Shown one piece after another: positions 20,103 to 28,819 of a stretch of DNA of 64,000 nt (the stretch's first letter is position 1; each line of letters begins with the position of its first letter). This DNA comes from JAKFWF01 sp963750535. Lineage in GTDB: Bacteria; Pseudomonadota; Alphaproteobacteria; Rhizobiales; Hyphomicrobiaceae. The notes under the pieces are model-generated. The model saw nothing but the letters and a program-made list of their open reading frames with translations, did no database searches and was not told where the DNA came from. Made by a program: the position numbers and the translations under genes. The DNA is taken from positions 1 through 64,000 of the forward strand of contig CAVVRF010000039.1 in assembly GCA_963750535.1 (NCBI GenBank), given 5' to 3'.

Positions 20103-20734
20103 GCGAGGCCGCGCGCAGCCGGCTGGACGTGTTCTACCCGATCGTGCCGGACATCGGCTGGATGCGCCGGTTGGTGCCGCTCGGCGTTCGCACCATCCAG
20201 CTGCGGCTGAAGGACGCCAGCAGCGACGAGATCGCCCACCAGATCGATGCCAGCCTGGAGATTTGCGCCCGCCATCGCTGCCAGCTCATCGTCAACGACC
20301 ATTGGCGGGAGGCGCTGGCCGCCGGCGCCGACTACGTGCACCTCGGGCAGGAGGATCTGGCGGCCGCCGATCTCGGCATGCTGAAGGCAAGCCGGGTGCG
20401 GATCGGGTTGTCCTCGCACAGCCCCGAGGAGCTCGAGATCGCACTGGCGGCGGGGCCGGACTATATCGCGCTGGGCCCGATCTGGGAGACCCGGCTCAAG
20501 GCGATGAAGTGGGCGCCACAAGGGCTCGAGCGGATCGGCGAATGGAAGCGCCGGATGGGCGCGATCCCGCTGGTCGCAATCGCCGGAATCACCGTGGAAC
20601 GCGCGCCGCTGGTGCTGAAGGCAGGTGCGGACAGCGCCGCCGTGATCACCGATTTCATCACCCACGCCGACCCTGAAGCTCGTGTTCGTCAGTGGCTTGA
20701 ATGGGCAGGCTCGACCCGTGCGTCATCAAAGTGA
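20099..20734 (+). CDS. thiE: ThiE, thiamine phosphate synthase
   Basis: A 211-residue TIM-barrel enzyme joining the pyrimidine (HMP diphosphate) and thiazole phosphate to thiamine phosphate. Features are VRTIQLRLKD, LIVNDHWREALAAGADYVHL, GQEDL, GLSSHSPEELEIA, YIALGPIWET and VAIAGITVERA. The glycine-containing phosphate site is present, although the pyrophosphate-site threonines of GPIFPT-type enzymes are replaced by GPIWET. It starts four bases before the end of thiG. It is the last gene of the thi operon. Confidence 0.88.
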   Translation: MSEAARSRLDVFYPIVPDIGWMRRLVPLGVRTIQLRLKDASSDEIAHQIDASLEICARHRCQLIVNDHWREALAAGADYVHLGQEDLAAADLGMLKASRVRIGLSSHSPEELEIALAAGPDYIALGPIWETRLKAMKWAPQGLERIGEWKRRMGAIPLVAIAGITVERAPLVLKAGADSAAVITDFITHADPEARVRQWLEWAGSTRASSK

Positions 20735-20866
20735 TATGCTGACTGAGTACACGTTGGCTAGACGCGGTTGGAATGCGGTGCGCCCTGCCCTTGAGGAGGG
20801 GTGCGCCACTCCCGGCCGCGTTGTGCGTGCGTGGTGCGATCCGTATGGTCCATTCCACGGTGGCAA

Positions 20867-21799
20867 ATGGCGTTCCGATTGAAGCTCAACGAGCCGATGA
20901 GCCGCGGCATCAAGCGGATCGGAGCCGAGCAGATCGATTGTGCCGTCACCCATCTCGAAGCCTCCGTCGGCGCCGACCCGGTCCGGGCGGTGCACGAGAC
21001 ACGCAAGTGCCTGAAGCGGGCCCGGGCGCTTCTGCGCTTCGCCTGGCCCGTGCTGGAAAGGCCCACCTACAAGGCTTTGAGCGCAGCGCTTCGCGAGATC
21101 GGCCGCGGGTTGTCGGCGACGCGCGATCTCGATGTCCTCGATCAGACCGTTGCCACGCTGCAGGCGGACCAGTCCCTGAAGCCAGCCACCGTCGAGCGGC
21201 TTCGCCGTGTCCTCGACGCCGCCCGCGCCGACTTGGCTGCTGGCGCCACGAGCGCCGGCGATCAGGGAGATCTGGCGCGGCGCCTGGCGCTGGTTCGCGC
21301 CGCGCTCGACGAGGCGACGGTGCAGGATTCCGGCCGCAGCCTGGTGACCGGCGGCCTCGCGCGCTGCCTCGACGCTTGCCGCGGCGATTTCGTGCGGGCG
21401 TTCGACTCCCAGCACGGCGAGGCGTTTCACGATTGGCGCAAGACCATCCAGCTGCATTGGCGGCACATGCAGCTGGTCGAGCGCGCCTGGCCCGAATATT
21501 GCCGGGCCCGGATCGCGGAAGCGAGAGCGATCTCGCTGCTGATCGGGAACGATCGGGACCTTGCCATGCTGCAGGCGTTTGCCGCCGGTCAATCGTTGCC
21601 GAAGGCGGTGTTGCGGGACATCGACCAGGCGGCGGCGAGGCTGAGCCCGGGGTATCGGTCGGAGGCCCGCGCGCGGGGCGAGCGGTTGCTGGCCGAGGGC
21701 ACCCAGGGCATGTGCCGGAGGATCGAGCACTATTGGGCCGCGGCGCAGTCGCTTCGTCGCACCGCCGCCGATGCCGCCAAGGTGACGGAGGCGGTCTAG
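20867..21799 (+). CDS. CHAD domain protein
   Basis: A 310-residue helical protein of the CHAD (conserved histidine alpha-helical domain) family. It shows the defining basic/histidine helices VHETRKCLKRARALLRFAW, the LSATRDLDVL motif, FHDWRKTIQLHWRHMQL and the second LLIGNDRDLAML motif, so both halves of the fold are present. CHAD proteins bind polyphosphate and are found on polyphosphate granules. No CYTH phosphatase domain is attached. The ATG at 20867 begins directly before the conserved part. The link to polyphosphate fits the ppk1-ppx genes at 57-61 kb. Confidence 0.85.
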   Translation: MAFRLKLNEPMSRGIKRIGAEQIDCAVTHLEASVGADPVRAVHETRKCLKRARALLRFAWPVLERPTYKALSAALREIGRGLSATRDLDVLDQTVATLQADQSLKPATVERLRRVLDAARADLAAGATSAGDQGDLARRLALVRAALDEATVQDSGRSLVTGGLARCLDACRGDFVRAFDSQHGEAFHDWRKTIQLHWRHMQLVERAWPEYCRARIAEARAISLLIGNDRDLAMLQAFAAGQSLPKAVLRDIDQAAARLSPGYRSEARARGERLLAEGTQGMCRRIEHYWAAAQSLRRTAADAAKVTEAV

Positions 21800-21890
21800 A
21801 ACCTTTATCCGTTCGATTGGACGCGACGATTACCTCTCTCCGTAGGGGCGGGGGAGAGGGGGATGCGATTCCATCCGAGCCTGAAAGATT

Positions 21891-23234
21891 CTAGCCGGGC
21901 GACCTGGCCGCTTCCGCCAGCGCCTGCTCGGTGCCGGTCGACAGCCGGCGCTGATAGGCGGTGGCGAGCGTTCCGGCAAGCGCGGTCATGGCAAAGGCCG
22001 CCATGAACCAGGGCTCGAACAGCCCGAAGCTCGACAGTCCCATCACGCCGATCGTCGCCGTTGCCGCCATCAGGTAGGGCCGGGCGTGGCGGCCGGCGCG
22101 CGACACCGCTTCGATCACGACCAGGCCGAACAGCGCCAGCAGCACCGTACCGGCCACGCCGAGCTCGTAGAGGCTCTGCAACTCGATGTTGTGTGCGTGC
22201 GGGCCGGTCCGCAGGGCGTAGGTGTAGTTCGACGGTCGCCGCGCCTCGGCCTCGCGGTAGGTTTCGTGGTCGGCGCGCCGGGTTGCCGCCGCGCCGACGC
22301 CGAGCAGGGGGTGCTGCCAGAACCGCTCAGCCGTCACCCCCCACAGGATGATCCGCGCACGCAGGGACGGTTTCAACCGTTCGGCCAGATGCAACTCGTT
22401 GCTGAACGCCGTGCTGGCGAGCGGCACCACCGCGACGAAGGCCGCGAGCCACGCCGCCTGCATCACTCGCGCCACGCCGCGCGCATGGCCGAAGCTCGCC
22501 GCCAGCACGCAAACGCCGGCAACCACCGCGAACATCGACGTCCAGTGCCGCGACAGGAATACCGTGACGAGACCCGCCGCCAGGATGGCTCCTTGCGCCA
22601 GCCGGCGGTCGCGGCCGGCAAGCTGCGTTTCGCAGATCAGCAGCAGTGGCCACAGCAGGAATGCCAGCGGCGGCATGTTCCAGTTGCTCATGTGCTCCTG
22701 AATCACGACCGTGGTGGCGGGGTCGAGCGCCAGTGTGCCGCCATCGACGCGCGCCGCCCGGAACGGCCAGAACAGCGTCCGCTTGATCGGATGCCCAAAT
22801 GCCTGCTCGACCAGCAGGAACAGGATCGCCAGGATGCCGGCGACCAGGATGGTGCGCGTCGTGTGCTCGAGCCACGGCAGCGGCGCGCGATCGGCGACCG
22901 CGCACGATGCGTGGGCCGAGATCAGCAGGCCGACGATCAGGCCGGCGACCAATAGCGTTGACGGCGCATCCTGGCTCCAGATCGCGGACAGCAGCACATA
23001 GGCCGCGAGCATCAGGCCGGCGCCGAGCCAGCCCGGCAGGGCAGGAAGCGTCATGTCGACGCCGCGGCGGCGGGCGGTCAGGACCAGGGTCGCGACCAGT
23101 CCGAAATAGGCGAGCGGCATCGCCCTCGGAGTCGTCAGCGCCAGCATGACCGCGGCGAAGGTCGCCGTGATCAGCAGCCATAGCGGCGGCGGCAGGCTCC
23201 AGACGTCACGCGCGAACCAGCTGCGGATGTTCAT
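21891..23234 (-). CDS. O-antigen ligase / Wzy-like polytopic membrane protein
   Basis: A 447-residue protein with about ten to twelve hydrophobic helices. The large periplasmic loop carries RTGPHAHNIELQSLYELGVA, the HN-x-x-LQ motif of WaaL/Wzy-type glycan ligases and polymerases, and LLGVGAAATRRA precedes it, as in that family. It probably joins or polymerises a lipid-linked saccharide at the outer face of the inner membrane. No glycosyltransferases lie nearby, so the glycan is unknown. An ATG at 23318 would give 28 extra residues of low complexity; 23234 was chosen. Confidence 0.8.
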   Translation of the reverse strand: MNIRSWFARDVWSLPPPLWLLITATFAAVMLALTTPRAMPLAYFGLVATLVLTARRRGVDMTLPALPGWLGAGLMLAAYVLLSAIWSQDAPSTLLVAGLIVGLLISAHASCAVADRAPLPWLEHTTRTILVAGILAILFLLVEQAFGHPIKRTLFWPFRAARVDGGTLALDPATTVVIQEHMSNWNMPPLAFLLWPLLLICETQLAGRDRRLAQGAILAAGLVTVFLSRHWTSMFAVVAGVCVLAASFGHARGVARVMQAAWLAAFVAVVPLASTAFSNELHLAERLKPSLRARIILWGVTAERFWQHPLLGVGAAATRRADHETYREAEARRPSNYTYALRTGPHAHNIELQSLYELGVAGTVLLALFGLVVIEAVSRAGRHARPYLMAATATIGVMGLSSFGLFEPWFMAAFAMTALAGTLATAYQRRLSTGTEQALAEAARSPG

Positions 23235-23405
23235 CGGCGCCGAATAATCCCCGACCTGCAACTCGCGCCCGTTCCGGCGCCGCGGCGAAGCAGTAGTGGC
23301 GGCTTCGCCGAGGGTCAAGCCGACGCCGAATTTCGGGCTTGATCAGGGCCTCACCTTCAGTCGTTATGCCGGAAAACACGCCCGGGAATTGGAAAGCAGT
23401 CGACC

Positions 23406-24468
23406 ATGAACGAATTGCGGGACGGCATCGCCCAGCCGCACGCGGCGACCGGCCGGCCGGCCGACCATCCGCCGGTGCAGCACGGCAGGATCGGCGTGCT
23501 GCTGCTCAATCTCGGCACGCCCGACGGTACCGACTACTGGTCGATGCGCCGGTATCTGAAGGAATTTCTGTCGGATCGGCGGGTGATCGAGGTGCCGCGG
23601 CTGATCTGGTGGCCGCTGCTGAACGGTGTGATCCTGACCACGCGGCCCGGCCGCAAGGGCCGCGACTACGCCGCGATCTGGAACAAGGAGCGCGACGAGG
23701 GGCCGCTCAAGACCATCACCCGGTCGCAGGCGGAGCTGCTTGGCAGCGCGCCTCGGCGGCGACGGCCGCATCGTCGTCGACTGGGCGATGCGCTACGCCA
23801 ATCCGACCACCGAGAGCCGCATCCGCGCGCTGCAGGAGCAGGGCTGCGATCGCATTCTGCTGGTGCCGCTCTATCCGCACTATGCCGCAGCCACCACCGC
23901 CACCGCCGCCGACCAGGCGTTCCGCGCGTTGATGAAGATGCGCTGGCAGCCGTTCGTGCGGGTGGCGCCGGCCTGGCCCGACGATCCGGTCTACATCGAC
24001 GCGGTCGCGACCTCGATCCGCAAGCACTTGGGCGCTCTCGACTTCGCGCCCGAGGTGCTGATGACGAGCTTTCACGGCATGCCGAGGAAGTACCTGCTCG
24101 CCGGCGACCCCTACCACTGCCAGTGCATGAAGACCGGCCGCCTGCTGCGCGAGGCGCTGGGCTGGCCGGCCGATCGCTTCGTCATCTCGTTCCAGTCGCG
24201 GTTCGGCAACGACGAGTGGCTGCGGCCCTACACCGACGAGACGGTGGCCGGGCTCGCCCGCCAGGGCGTGCGGTCGCTCGCCGTGGTCGCGCCCGGCTTC
24301 ACCGCCGATTGCCTCGAGACGCTGGAGGAGCTCGACGTCGAGAACCGCGAGATCTTCATGCGCAACGGCGGCGCCAAGTTCAGCTACATCCCCTGTCTCA
24401 ACGACAGCGACGAGGGGATGCGCGTGATCGAGACCGTGGTGCGCCGCGAGCTGATGGGCTGGGTGTGA
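23406..24468 (+). CDS. hemH: Ferrochelatase (one-base frameshift)
   Basis: The last enzyme of haem synthesis, inserting iron into protoporphyrin IX. The first part (23406 to about 23740) gives IGVLLLNLGTPDGTDYWSMR and YLKEFLSDRRVIEVP; the second part, in the next frame, gives LVPLYPHYAAATTATAADQA, VLMTSFHGMPRKYL with the metal-site His, YHCQCMKTG and GFTADCLETLEEL. The join needs removal of one T in the GCTGCTTGGCAG stretch at 23740-23741. The mended protein would be about 353 residues, the normal length. Since both halves are otherwise fully conserved, a sequencing indel is the simplest reading. Confidence 0.88.
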
Positions 24469-24493
24469 GCGGCGAGAAGGTCGCTCGCCGCTC
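24467..24493. terminator. Hairpin between convergent hemH and VOC genes
   Basis: GAGCGGCGAG pairs with CTCGCCGCTC over ten base pairs around a seven-base loop. It sits in the 35 bases between two convergent genes. No T-run follows on either strand, so it may stop transcription weakly or protect 3' ends. Confidence 0.4.
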
Positions 24494-24503
24494 GAGGGCG
24501 ATG

Positions 24504-25007
24504 CTACTTGCGGCCCTTCTTCGCTTCTTGATTCTTGTGGGCTTCTATCGCCTCGCCCATCGCCTTGCTGATCTCCTCAGGCGTGAGCTCCTGCTTATGG
24601 GTCGCGACAGACCATTGGTGTCCGAACGGGTCCTGCAGCACCCCGTAGCGGTCGCCCCAGAACATGTCGGTGACCGGCATCGTGATCTTGGCGCCGGCCT
24701 CGGCGGCTCGCGCGGCAAAGCCGTCGACGTCCTTCACGAACAGATGGATGGTCACCGGCGTGCCCTTGAGCGTGCTAGGCCCGACCGCGCCGCAGGACGG
24801 CATCTCGTCGACGAGGAACACCGGCGCGCCGGCGATCTTGATGCAGGCGTGCATCAGCTTTCCGTCCGGGCCAGGCACGCGGCGCAGCTCCTCGGCGCCG
24901 AATGCTTTCTTGTAGAACTCGATCGCCTTGGCGGCACCGGCACAAACGAGGTGCGGCGTGACAGGGCTCATGCCGGGCGGGATATAGCTCGTTGCTGCTT
25001 TGGCCAT
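24504..25007 (-). CDS. VOC (glyoxalase/PhnB-like) family protein
   Basis: A 167-residue protein with one VOC fold. It contains VTPHLVCAGAAKAIEFYKKA, LMHACIKIAGAPVFLVDE, VTIHLFVKDVDGFAARA and DRYGVLQDPFGHQWSVATH, a pattern of PhnB-like VOC proteins. Metal ligands are likely the His in TPHL and the His in GHQW. A lysine-rich tail follows (about 150-167). The start at 25007 has a GAAAGGAACA ribosome site. The substrate cannot be told; some relatives act on small electrophiles or antibiotics, others have no known activity. Confidence 0.8.
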   Translation of the reverse strand: MAKAATSYIPPGMSPVTPHLVCAGAAKAIEFYKKAFGAEELRRVPGPDGKLMHACIKIAGAPVFLVDEMPSCGAVGPSTLKGTPVTIHLFVKDVDGFAARAAEAGAKITMPVTDMFWGDRYGVLQDPFGHQWSVATHKQELTPEEISKAMGEAIEAHKNQEAKKGRK

Positions 25008-25101
25008 CGTTGTTCCTTTCGCCGTTTGGTCAGGTTCAGTTAACTCAAGGACGGTTGGCGGAAGTCGTTCCCGACAATGGAACGAGAATTTTCCGCCCCG
25101 C

Positions 25102-25804
25102 TCACACGCCCCACTGCGCCTTGGCGAAGCCGGGGTAGGTCTCGGCCACCTCGCTGGCCACGCGGCTGCGCAGGAGCGCGAGGGTATCCGCTGACGGCGG
25201 CGGCGTCACCGGCACCTGCGCCGGCTGCTCGAACTCGAAGCCGGTGGCGGCGCGGACGTCGGCGGCGGTGACGCCCGGATGCGTGCTGGCCAGCCGGAAG
25301 CCGCCGCGCGCCTTGTCGTAGTCGAACAGGCACAGGCCGGTGACCAGCGCATGCGGGCCGCCGGGGCGGAACTCGCCCTCGGGCGACGAGCCGGCGGCAC
25401 TGACGAAATCGACCTTTTCGACCAGCGTGCGCGGCGAATGCTCCTCGCGGAACAGGATCACGCGCGGAATGAGGTGATAGAGATAGGCCGAGCCGAACGA
25501 GCCGGGAAAGCGCACTTTCGGCCGCGGAGTGCTCGCCAAGGCCGACGAGATTGATGTTGCCGCGCCCGTCGATCTGGCCGCCGGACAGGAAGAACGCATC
25601 GATGCGGCCCTGGGCGGCGCAGTCGAACAGCTCCTTGCCGCCGTCGGTGAACGGGTTGTGCTGCTCGCTGCCGAGCAGCGAAACGCGCATCCGCCCGCCG
25701 GACAATGCCCGCGCCAGCAGCGCCGCCGAGCCGGGAATCGGCGACGACGCGCCGACCGCGACATGGCGCAGGCCCTCGAGCATGCGGGCGATCGCGCCAA
25801 TCAT
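25102..25804 (-). CDS. CoA-transferase beta-type subunit (one-base frameshift)
   Basis: The N-terminal part, from the ATG at 25804, reads LRHVAVGASSPIPGSAALLA and later GRIDAFFLSGGQIDGRGNIN. The C-terminal part, in the neighbouring frame, reads VRFPGSFGSAYLYHLIPRVI, EKVDFVSAAG, STHPGVTAADVRAATGFEFE and stops at 25102. One extra base around 25522-25526 explains the switch. Together they form a subunit of about 234 residues of the family I CoA-transferases (glutaconate/IpdB-like group). A catalytic-glutamate SENG motif is not obvious. The gene follows the alpha subunit by 28 bases. Confidence 0.75.
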
Positions 25805-25832
25805 GATCTCCGGCGTCGATATGGTCCGGCGG

Positions 25833-26660
25833 TCATGCGGTCGCCCCTGCCAGCACGTGCTCGGCCATCCAGTCGCGGAAGCCGGCGGCGGTCTCGGCGG
25901 CGCGGAAATAGTCCTTGAGCAGGGCGCGGTCCGGGGGATAGGCGCCGGCGAGCCCGACCGGGTCGCTGCCGCGCGGCGCCCTGGCGATGCCGCTGACGTA
26001 CAGCGCCGGGATGGTGCCGGCGGCCCTGCCGTCGTCGGTCAGGAAGTCGGCATCGACGATTTCCTCGACCGTCACCCAGGTCTCGCGCGCCGCATGCGCC
26101 ATCAGCATCAGCTCGCGGCGGACGCCGATCCAGACGTTACCGCGCGTATCGGCATAGCGGGCATGGAACAGGGCGACGTCCGGCCGGATCGCGGGAATGA
26201 TCACGATCGGATCGCGGCTGTCGCTCAACGGATTGTCGATCACCTTCCAGTCGGGGCGGATCTTCAGGAGGTCCGAGCCGAGAATGCCGCGCAGCGGCAT
26301 GAACGGGATGCCCTTCTCGGCCGCCTGCAGGCCGGCGTGGATCGCCGGGCAGGTAGCATCGCGCATTTCGATCTCGCCGGCCTTGATCGCGGCCGCGAAC
26401 CGCGGTGGCATGGACAGCTCGCCGAGCGTCATGGCGGCCGCCTCCATCACCTTGACGCAGCCCGCGCCGATCAGCCAGTCGGCCTGCAGGCCGCCGCTCG
26501 GCACGCCGACGAGGTGCAGGTTGCGCGCCTTGCGCCTGATCAGCGCCGCCACCGCCTTCATGGCGCAGCCCGAATAGTCCGGCGGGATCGCGATCATCGC
26601 GCCGTCCTCGATCCGGCGGGCGATGTCGTCGACCGTGATCGGCTTGGTGTCGGGCGTCAT
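25833..26660 (-). CDS. CoA-transferase alpha-type subunit
   Basis: A 275-residue subunit of a two-part CoA-transferase. Recognisable pieces are VDDIARRIEDGAMIAIPPDY, LHLVGVPSGGLQADWLIGAG, FMPLRGILGSDLLKIRPDWK and IRPDVALFHARYADTRGNVW. This places it with the IpdA/glutaconate CoA-transferase alpha group, members of which act in ring opening of steroid or acyl-CoA intermediates. The beta subunit follows on the same strand 28 bases later. The exact substrate is unknown and no other steroid or aromatic ring genes are adjacent. Confidence 0.8.
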   Translation of the reverse strand: MTPDTKPITVDDIARRIEDGAMIAIPPDYSGCAMKAVAALIRRKARNLHLVGVPSGGLQADWLIGAGCVKVMEAAAMTLGELSMPPRFAAAIKAGEIEMRDATCPAIHAGLQAAEKGIPFMPLRGILGSDLLKIRPDWKVIDNPLSDSRDPIVIIPAIRPDVALFHARYADTRGNVWIGVRRELMLMAHAARETWVTVEEIVDADFLTDDGRAAGTIPALYVSGIARAPRGSDPVGLAGAYPPDRALLKDYFRAAETAAGFRDWMAEHVLAGATA

Positions 26661-26784
26661 GGCGTGCGTCCTCGTTGGCGTGGCGCCAGTACAGACCTAT
26701 TCCGGCGGCCTGTGAAGGGGTGGGGGTGGCGCCGGTCGCCCAGCCTTCAATTTCCGCATCAGCCACCCTGGCCAAATGCTTCCA

Positions 26785-27099
26785 TCAACTCACCAGCTTC
26801 AACCCGATGATCGAGCCGATCAGGGTGGCGAGGAACAGCAGGCGCAATGCGGTCGCCGGCTCGCCGAAATAGAAGATGCCGGCCACCACGGTGCCGGCGG
26901 CGCCGATGCCGGTCCACACCGCGTAGGACGTGCCGAGCGGGATCGTCTCGGACGCCTTGGTCAGCAGGTAGAAGCTCAGAACCGCGAACACCACGAAGAT
27001 CGCGGTCGGCAATGGCCTGGTGAAGCCCTCCGTGTAGCGCATCGAGGTGGTGAAGCCGATCTCGAACAGACCGGCCAGGATGAGAACGAACCAGGCCAT
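26785..27099 (-). CDS. SMR-family exporter (SugE/Gdx type)
   Basis: A 104-residue protein with four membrane helices. The essential Glu of the family is at position 13 in AGLFEIGF. The helix 3 signature PLGTSYAVWTGIGAAGT and the C-terminal IGSIIGLKLVS match SugE/Gdx rather than EmrE. Gdx proteins export guanidinium. I looked for a guanidine riboswitch upstream and saw only a short hairpin and a TCATCCTCGGG repeat. The gene stands alone on its strand. Confidence 0.85.
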   Translation of the reverse strand: MAWFVLILAGLFEIGFTTSMRYTEGFTRPLPTAIFVVFAVLSFYLLTKASETIPLGTSYAVWTGIGAAGTVVAGIFYFGEPATALRLLFLATLIGSIIGLKLVS

Positions 27100-27148
27100 T
27101 TGTGCTCCGAAGTAATGCAACGTCCGCGTGCGAAGCGCACGAGTTGCC

Positions 27149-27190
27149 ACCCCACAGGGGTCATCCTCGGGCCTGGCCCGAGGACCCATC
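27149..27190. repeat. TCATCCTCGGG palindromic repeat (third copy)
   Basis: CCCCACAGGGGTCATCCTCG continues into GGCCTGGCCCGAGGACCCA, almost identical to the copy at 17296-17338. It lies in the leader region of the SMR gene. Confidence 0.7.
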
Positions 27191-27281
27191 CCACAGCAAC
27201 AACGGCCGTTCAAGCTGATCACGGGATCTGGTCGCGCGTCGCGTCCGCCGACGCCCTGGAAGCGGCGTCACGGCGGCTCTC

Positions 27282-27845
27282 TCACCGCGCGCTGTCGAGC
27301 GCTTCGATCACCAGGTTGCGATTGGTGTAGACGCAGATGTCGGCGGCGATGCCCATCGCCTTGCGCGCGATCGCCTCGGCCGCCAACTCGGTGTCGAGCA
27401 GCGCCCGGGCGGCGGCGAGCGCATACATGCCACCGGAGCCGATTCCCATGACGTCGTGCTCGGGCTCGAGCACGTCGCCGGTGCCGGTGAGCACGAGCGT
27501 CGTCCCGGCGTCGGCGACGATCATCATCGCTTCCAGCCGGCGCAGGTAGCGGTCGGTGCGCCAGTCCTTGGCGAGCTCGACGGCGGCGCGGGTGAGCTGG
27601 CCCGGATACTGCTCGAGCTTGCCCTCGAGCCGCTGGAACAGGGTGAACGCGTCGGCAGTCGCGCCGGCGAAGCCGCCGATCACGTCGCCGCGCCCGATCG
27701 AGCGGACCTTCTTGGCGTTGGCTTTCAGCACGGTCTGGCCGAGGCTCACCTGGCCGTCGCCGGCGACCACGACCTTGCCGCCCTTGCGCACGGTCAGGAT
27801 CGTCGTTCCGTGCCAGGCGGTGTCACTGCCGGAGTTGCTGCTCAT
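27282..27845 (-). CDS. hslV: HslV, ATP-dependent protease proteolytic subunit
   Basis: A 187-residue proteasome-like threonine protease that works with the HslU unfoldase. After a 13-residue propeptide the mature enzyme starts at the catalytic Thr of HGTTILTVRKGGKVVVAGDG. Other family runs are QVSLGQTVLKANAKKVR, GFAGATADAFTLFQRLE, MIVADAGTTLVLTGTGDVLE and GIGSGGMYALAAARALL. The start at 27845 was chosen because the longer frame begins in a palindromic repeat. It is divergent from hisB, a common alphaproteobacterial arrangement. hslU, which often follows hslV, is not next here. Confidence 0.93.
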   Translation of the reverse strand: MSSNSGSDTAWHGTTILTVRKGGKVVVAGDGQVSLGQTVLKANAKKVRSIGRGDVIGGFAGATADAFTLFQRLEGKLEQYPGQLTRAAVELAKDWRTDRYLRRLEAMMIVADAGTTLVLTGTGDVLEPEHDVMGIGSGGMYALAAARALLDTELAAEAIARKAMGIAADICVYTNRNLVIEALDSAR

Positions 27846-27910
27846 CGCGTTACCTTTCGTGGCGGGTAGCCCTTTTCTCAACTCTGTCCGGGTGATAGAT
27901 GCGCATCGAG

Positions 27911-27953
27911 CCAGTGTCCCGATCGCGAAGCTCGCGATCGATAAGGACACTGG
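27911..27953. repeat. CTAG-ended palindromic element, short form
   Basis: CCAGTGTCCCGATCGCGA faces TCGCGATCGATAAGGACACTGG, an almost perfect inverted repeat with a three-base centre. It belongs to the family at 29461-29537 and 62217-62291 but lacks their long middle. It lies between hslV and hisB. Confidence 0.75.
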
Positions 27954-27965
27954 AGAGCATTGAAT

Positions 27966-28043
27966 TTAGTGTGATTCAGATGGCGAAGTCCGCTCACCAG
28001 CCCAGCCGTCGGTTTGTAGCGAACTTCTCTATCATCACACTAG
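27966..28043. repeat. CTAG-ended palindromic element, TGTGAT form
   Basis: Ends are TTAGTGTGATTCAGATGGCG and, inverted, CTAGTGTGATGATAGAGAAG; both then continue with a GAAGTxCGC core. The element ends 16 bases before the hisB start codon, so it makes up the hisB leader. Confidence 0.7.
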
Positions 28044-28059
28044 TGGCAAGGAAGAGCCA

Positions 28060-28656
28060 GTGACCCGCACAGCGACGATCACGCGCACGACCCGGGAAAC
28101 CGACATCAAGGCCCAGGTGGGCCTCGACGGCACCGGCGCCTATGACATCTCGACCGGCGTCGGCTTTCTCGACCACATGCTGGAGCAGCTCGCCCGCCAT
28201 TCGCTGATCGATATCAAGCTCGAAGCCAAGGGCGACCTGCACATCGACAGCCACCATACCACCGAGGACAGTGGCATCGTGCTCGGCCAGGCGATCGCCA
28301 AGGCGATGGGCGACAAGGCTGGCATCACCCGCTACGCCGACGTGCACCTGCCGATGGACGAGACGCTGACCCGCGTCGCGATCGACGTTTCCGGCCGGCC
28401 GTTCCTGGTCTGGGACGTCAAGTTCACCGCGCCGAAGCTCGGCGACATGGATACCGAGCTGTTCCGCGAGTGGTTCCAGGCGTTCGCGCAGAACTGCGGG
28501 ATTACACTGCACGTGACGAACCTTTACGGCGCGAACAACCATCATATCGCCGAGACCTGCTTCAAGGGCCTGGCGCGGGCGTTGCGCGTCGCGCTGACGC
28601 TCGATCAGCGGCAGGCGGGCCGGGTGCCGTCGACCAAGGGCAGCCTCAGCGTCTGA
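28060..28656 (+). CDS. hisB: HisB, imidazoleglycerol-phosphate dehydratase
   Basis: A 198-residue enzyme of histidine synthesis that dehydrates imidazoleglycerol phosphate. It starts at a GTG with GGAAGAG ahead. Two manganese-binding motifs are visible: HHTTEDSGIVLGQA and NNHHIAETCFKGLARALR, along with the start TRTATITRTTRETDIKAQV and FLDHMLEQLARHS. It is the single-function form, without the HisB phosphatase domain of E. coli. It heads the cluster hisB-DUF2628-hisH-hisA-hisF, whose spacings are widened by palindromic elements. Confidence 0.94.
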   Translation: MTRTATITRTTRETDIKAQVGLDGTGAYDISTGVGFLDHMLEQLARHSLIDIKLEAKGDLHIDSHHTTEDSGIVLGQAIAKAMGDKAGITRYADVHLPMDETLTRVAIDVSGRPFLVWDVKFTAPKLGDMDTELFREWFQAFAQNCGITLHVTNLYGANNHHIAETCFKGLARALRVALTLDQRQAGRVPSTKGSLSV

Positions 28657-28819
28657 GCCTGCCGGGCGCGTCGGCGGGCGGTCCTGGCGCGGTCGGCAGG
28701 CGTCCTGCTATCCTGCCTGTCGCCGTTTAGGCTGCTTCGGACGTAGGCGGAGGCGGCCATCAGCAGAAGTCAGTGGAGCCAGGATCCGCGCGTCGGAGCT
28801 GGCACGGAGCGGAGCACGC

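Noticed and set aside
27100..27200. Possible guanidine riboswitch before the SMR gene
   Set aside because: Only a short CGTGCG hairpin and a TCATCCTCGGG repeat are seen; no paired ACGR loops or ykkC-like core.
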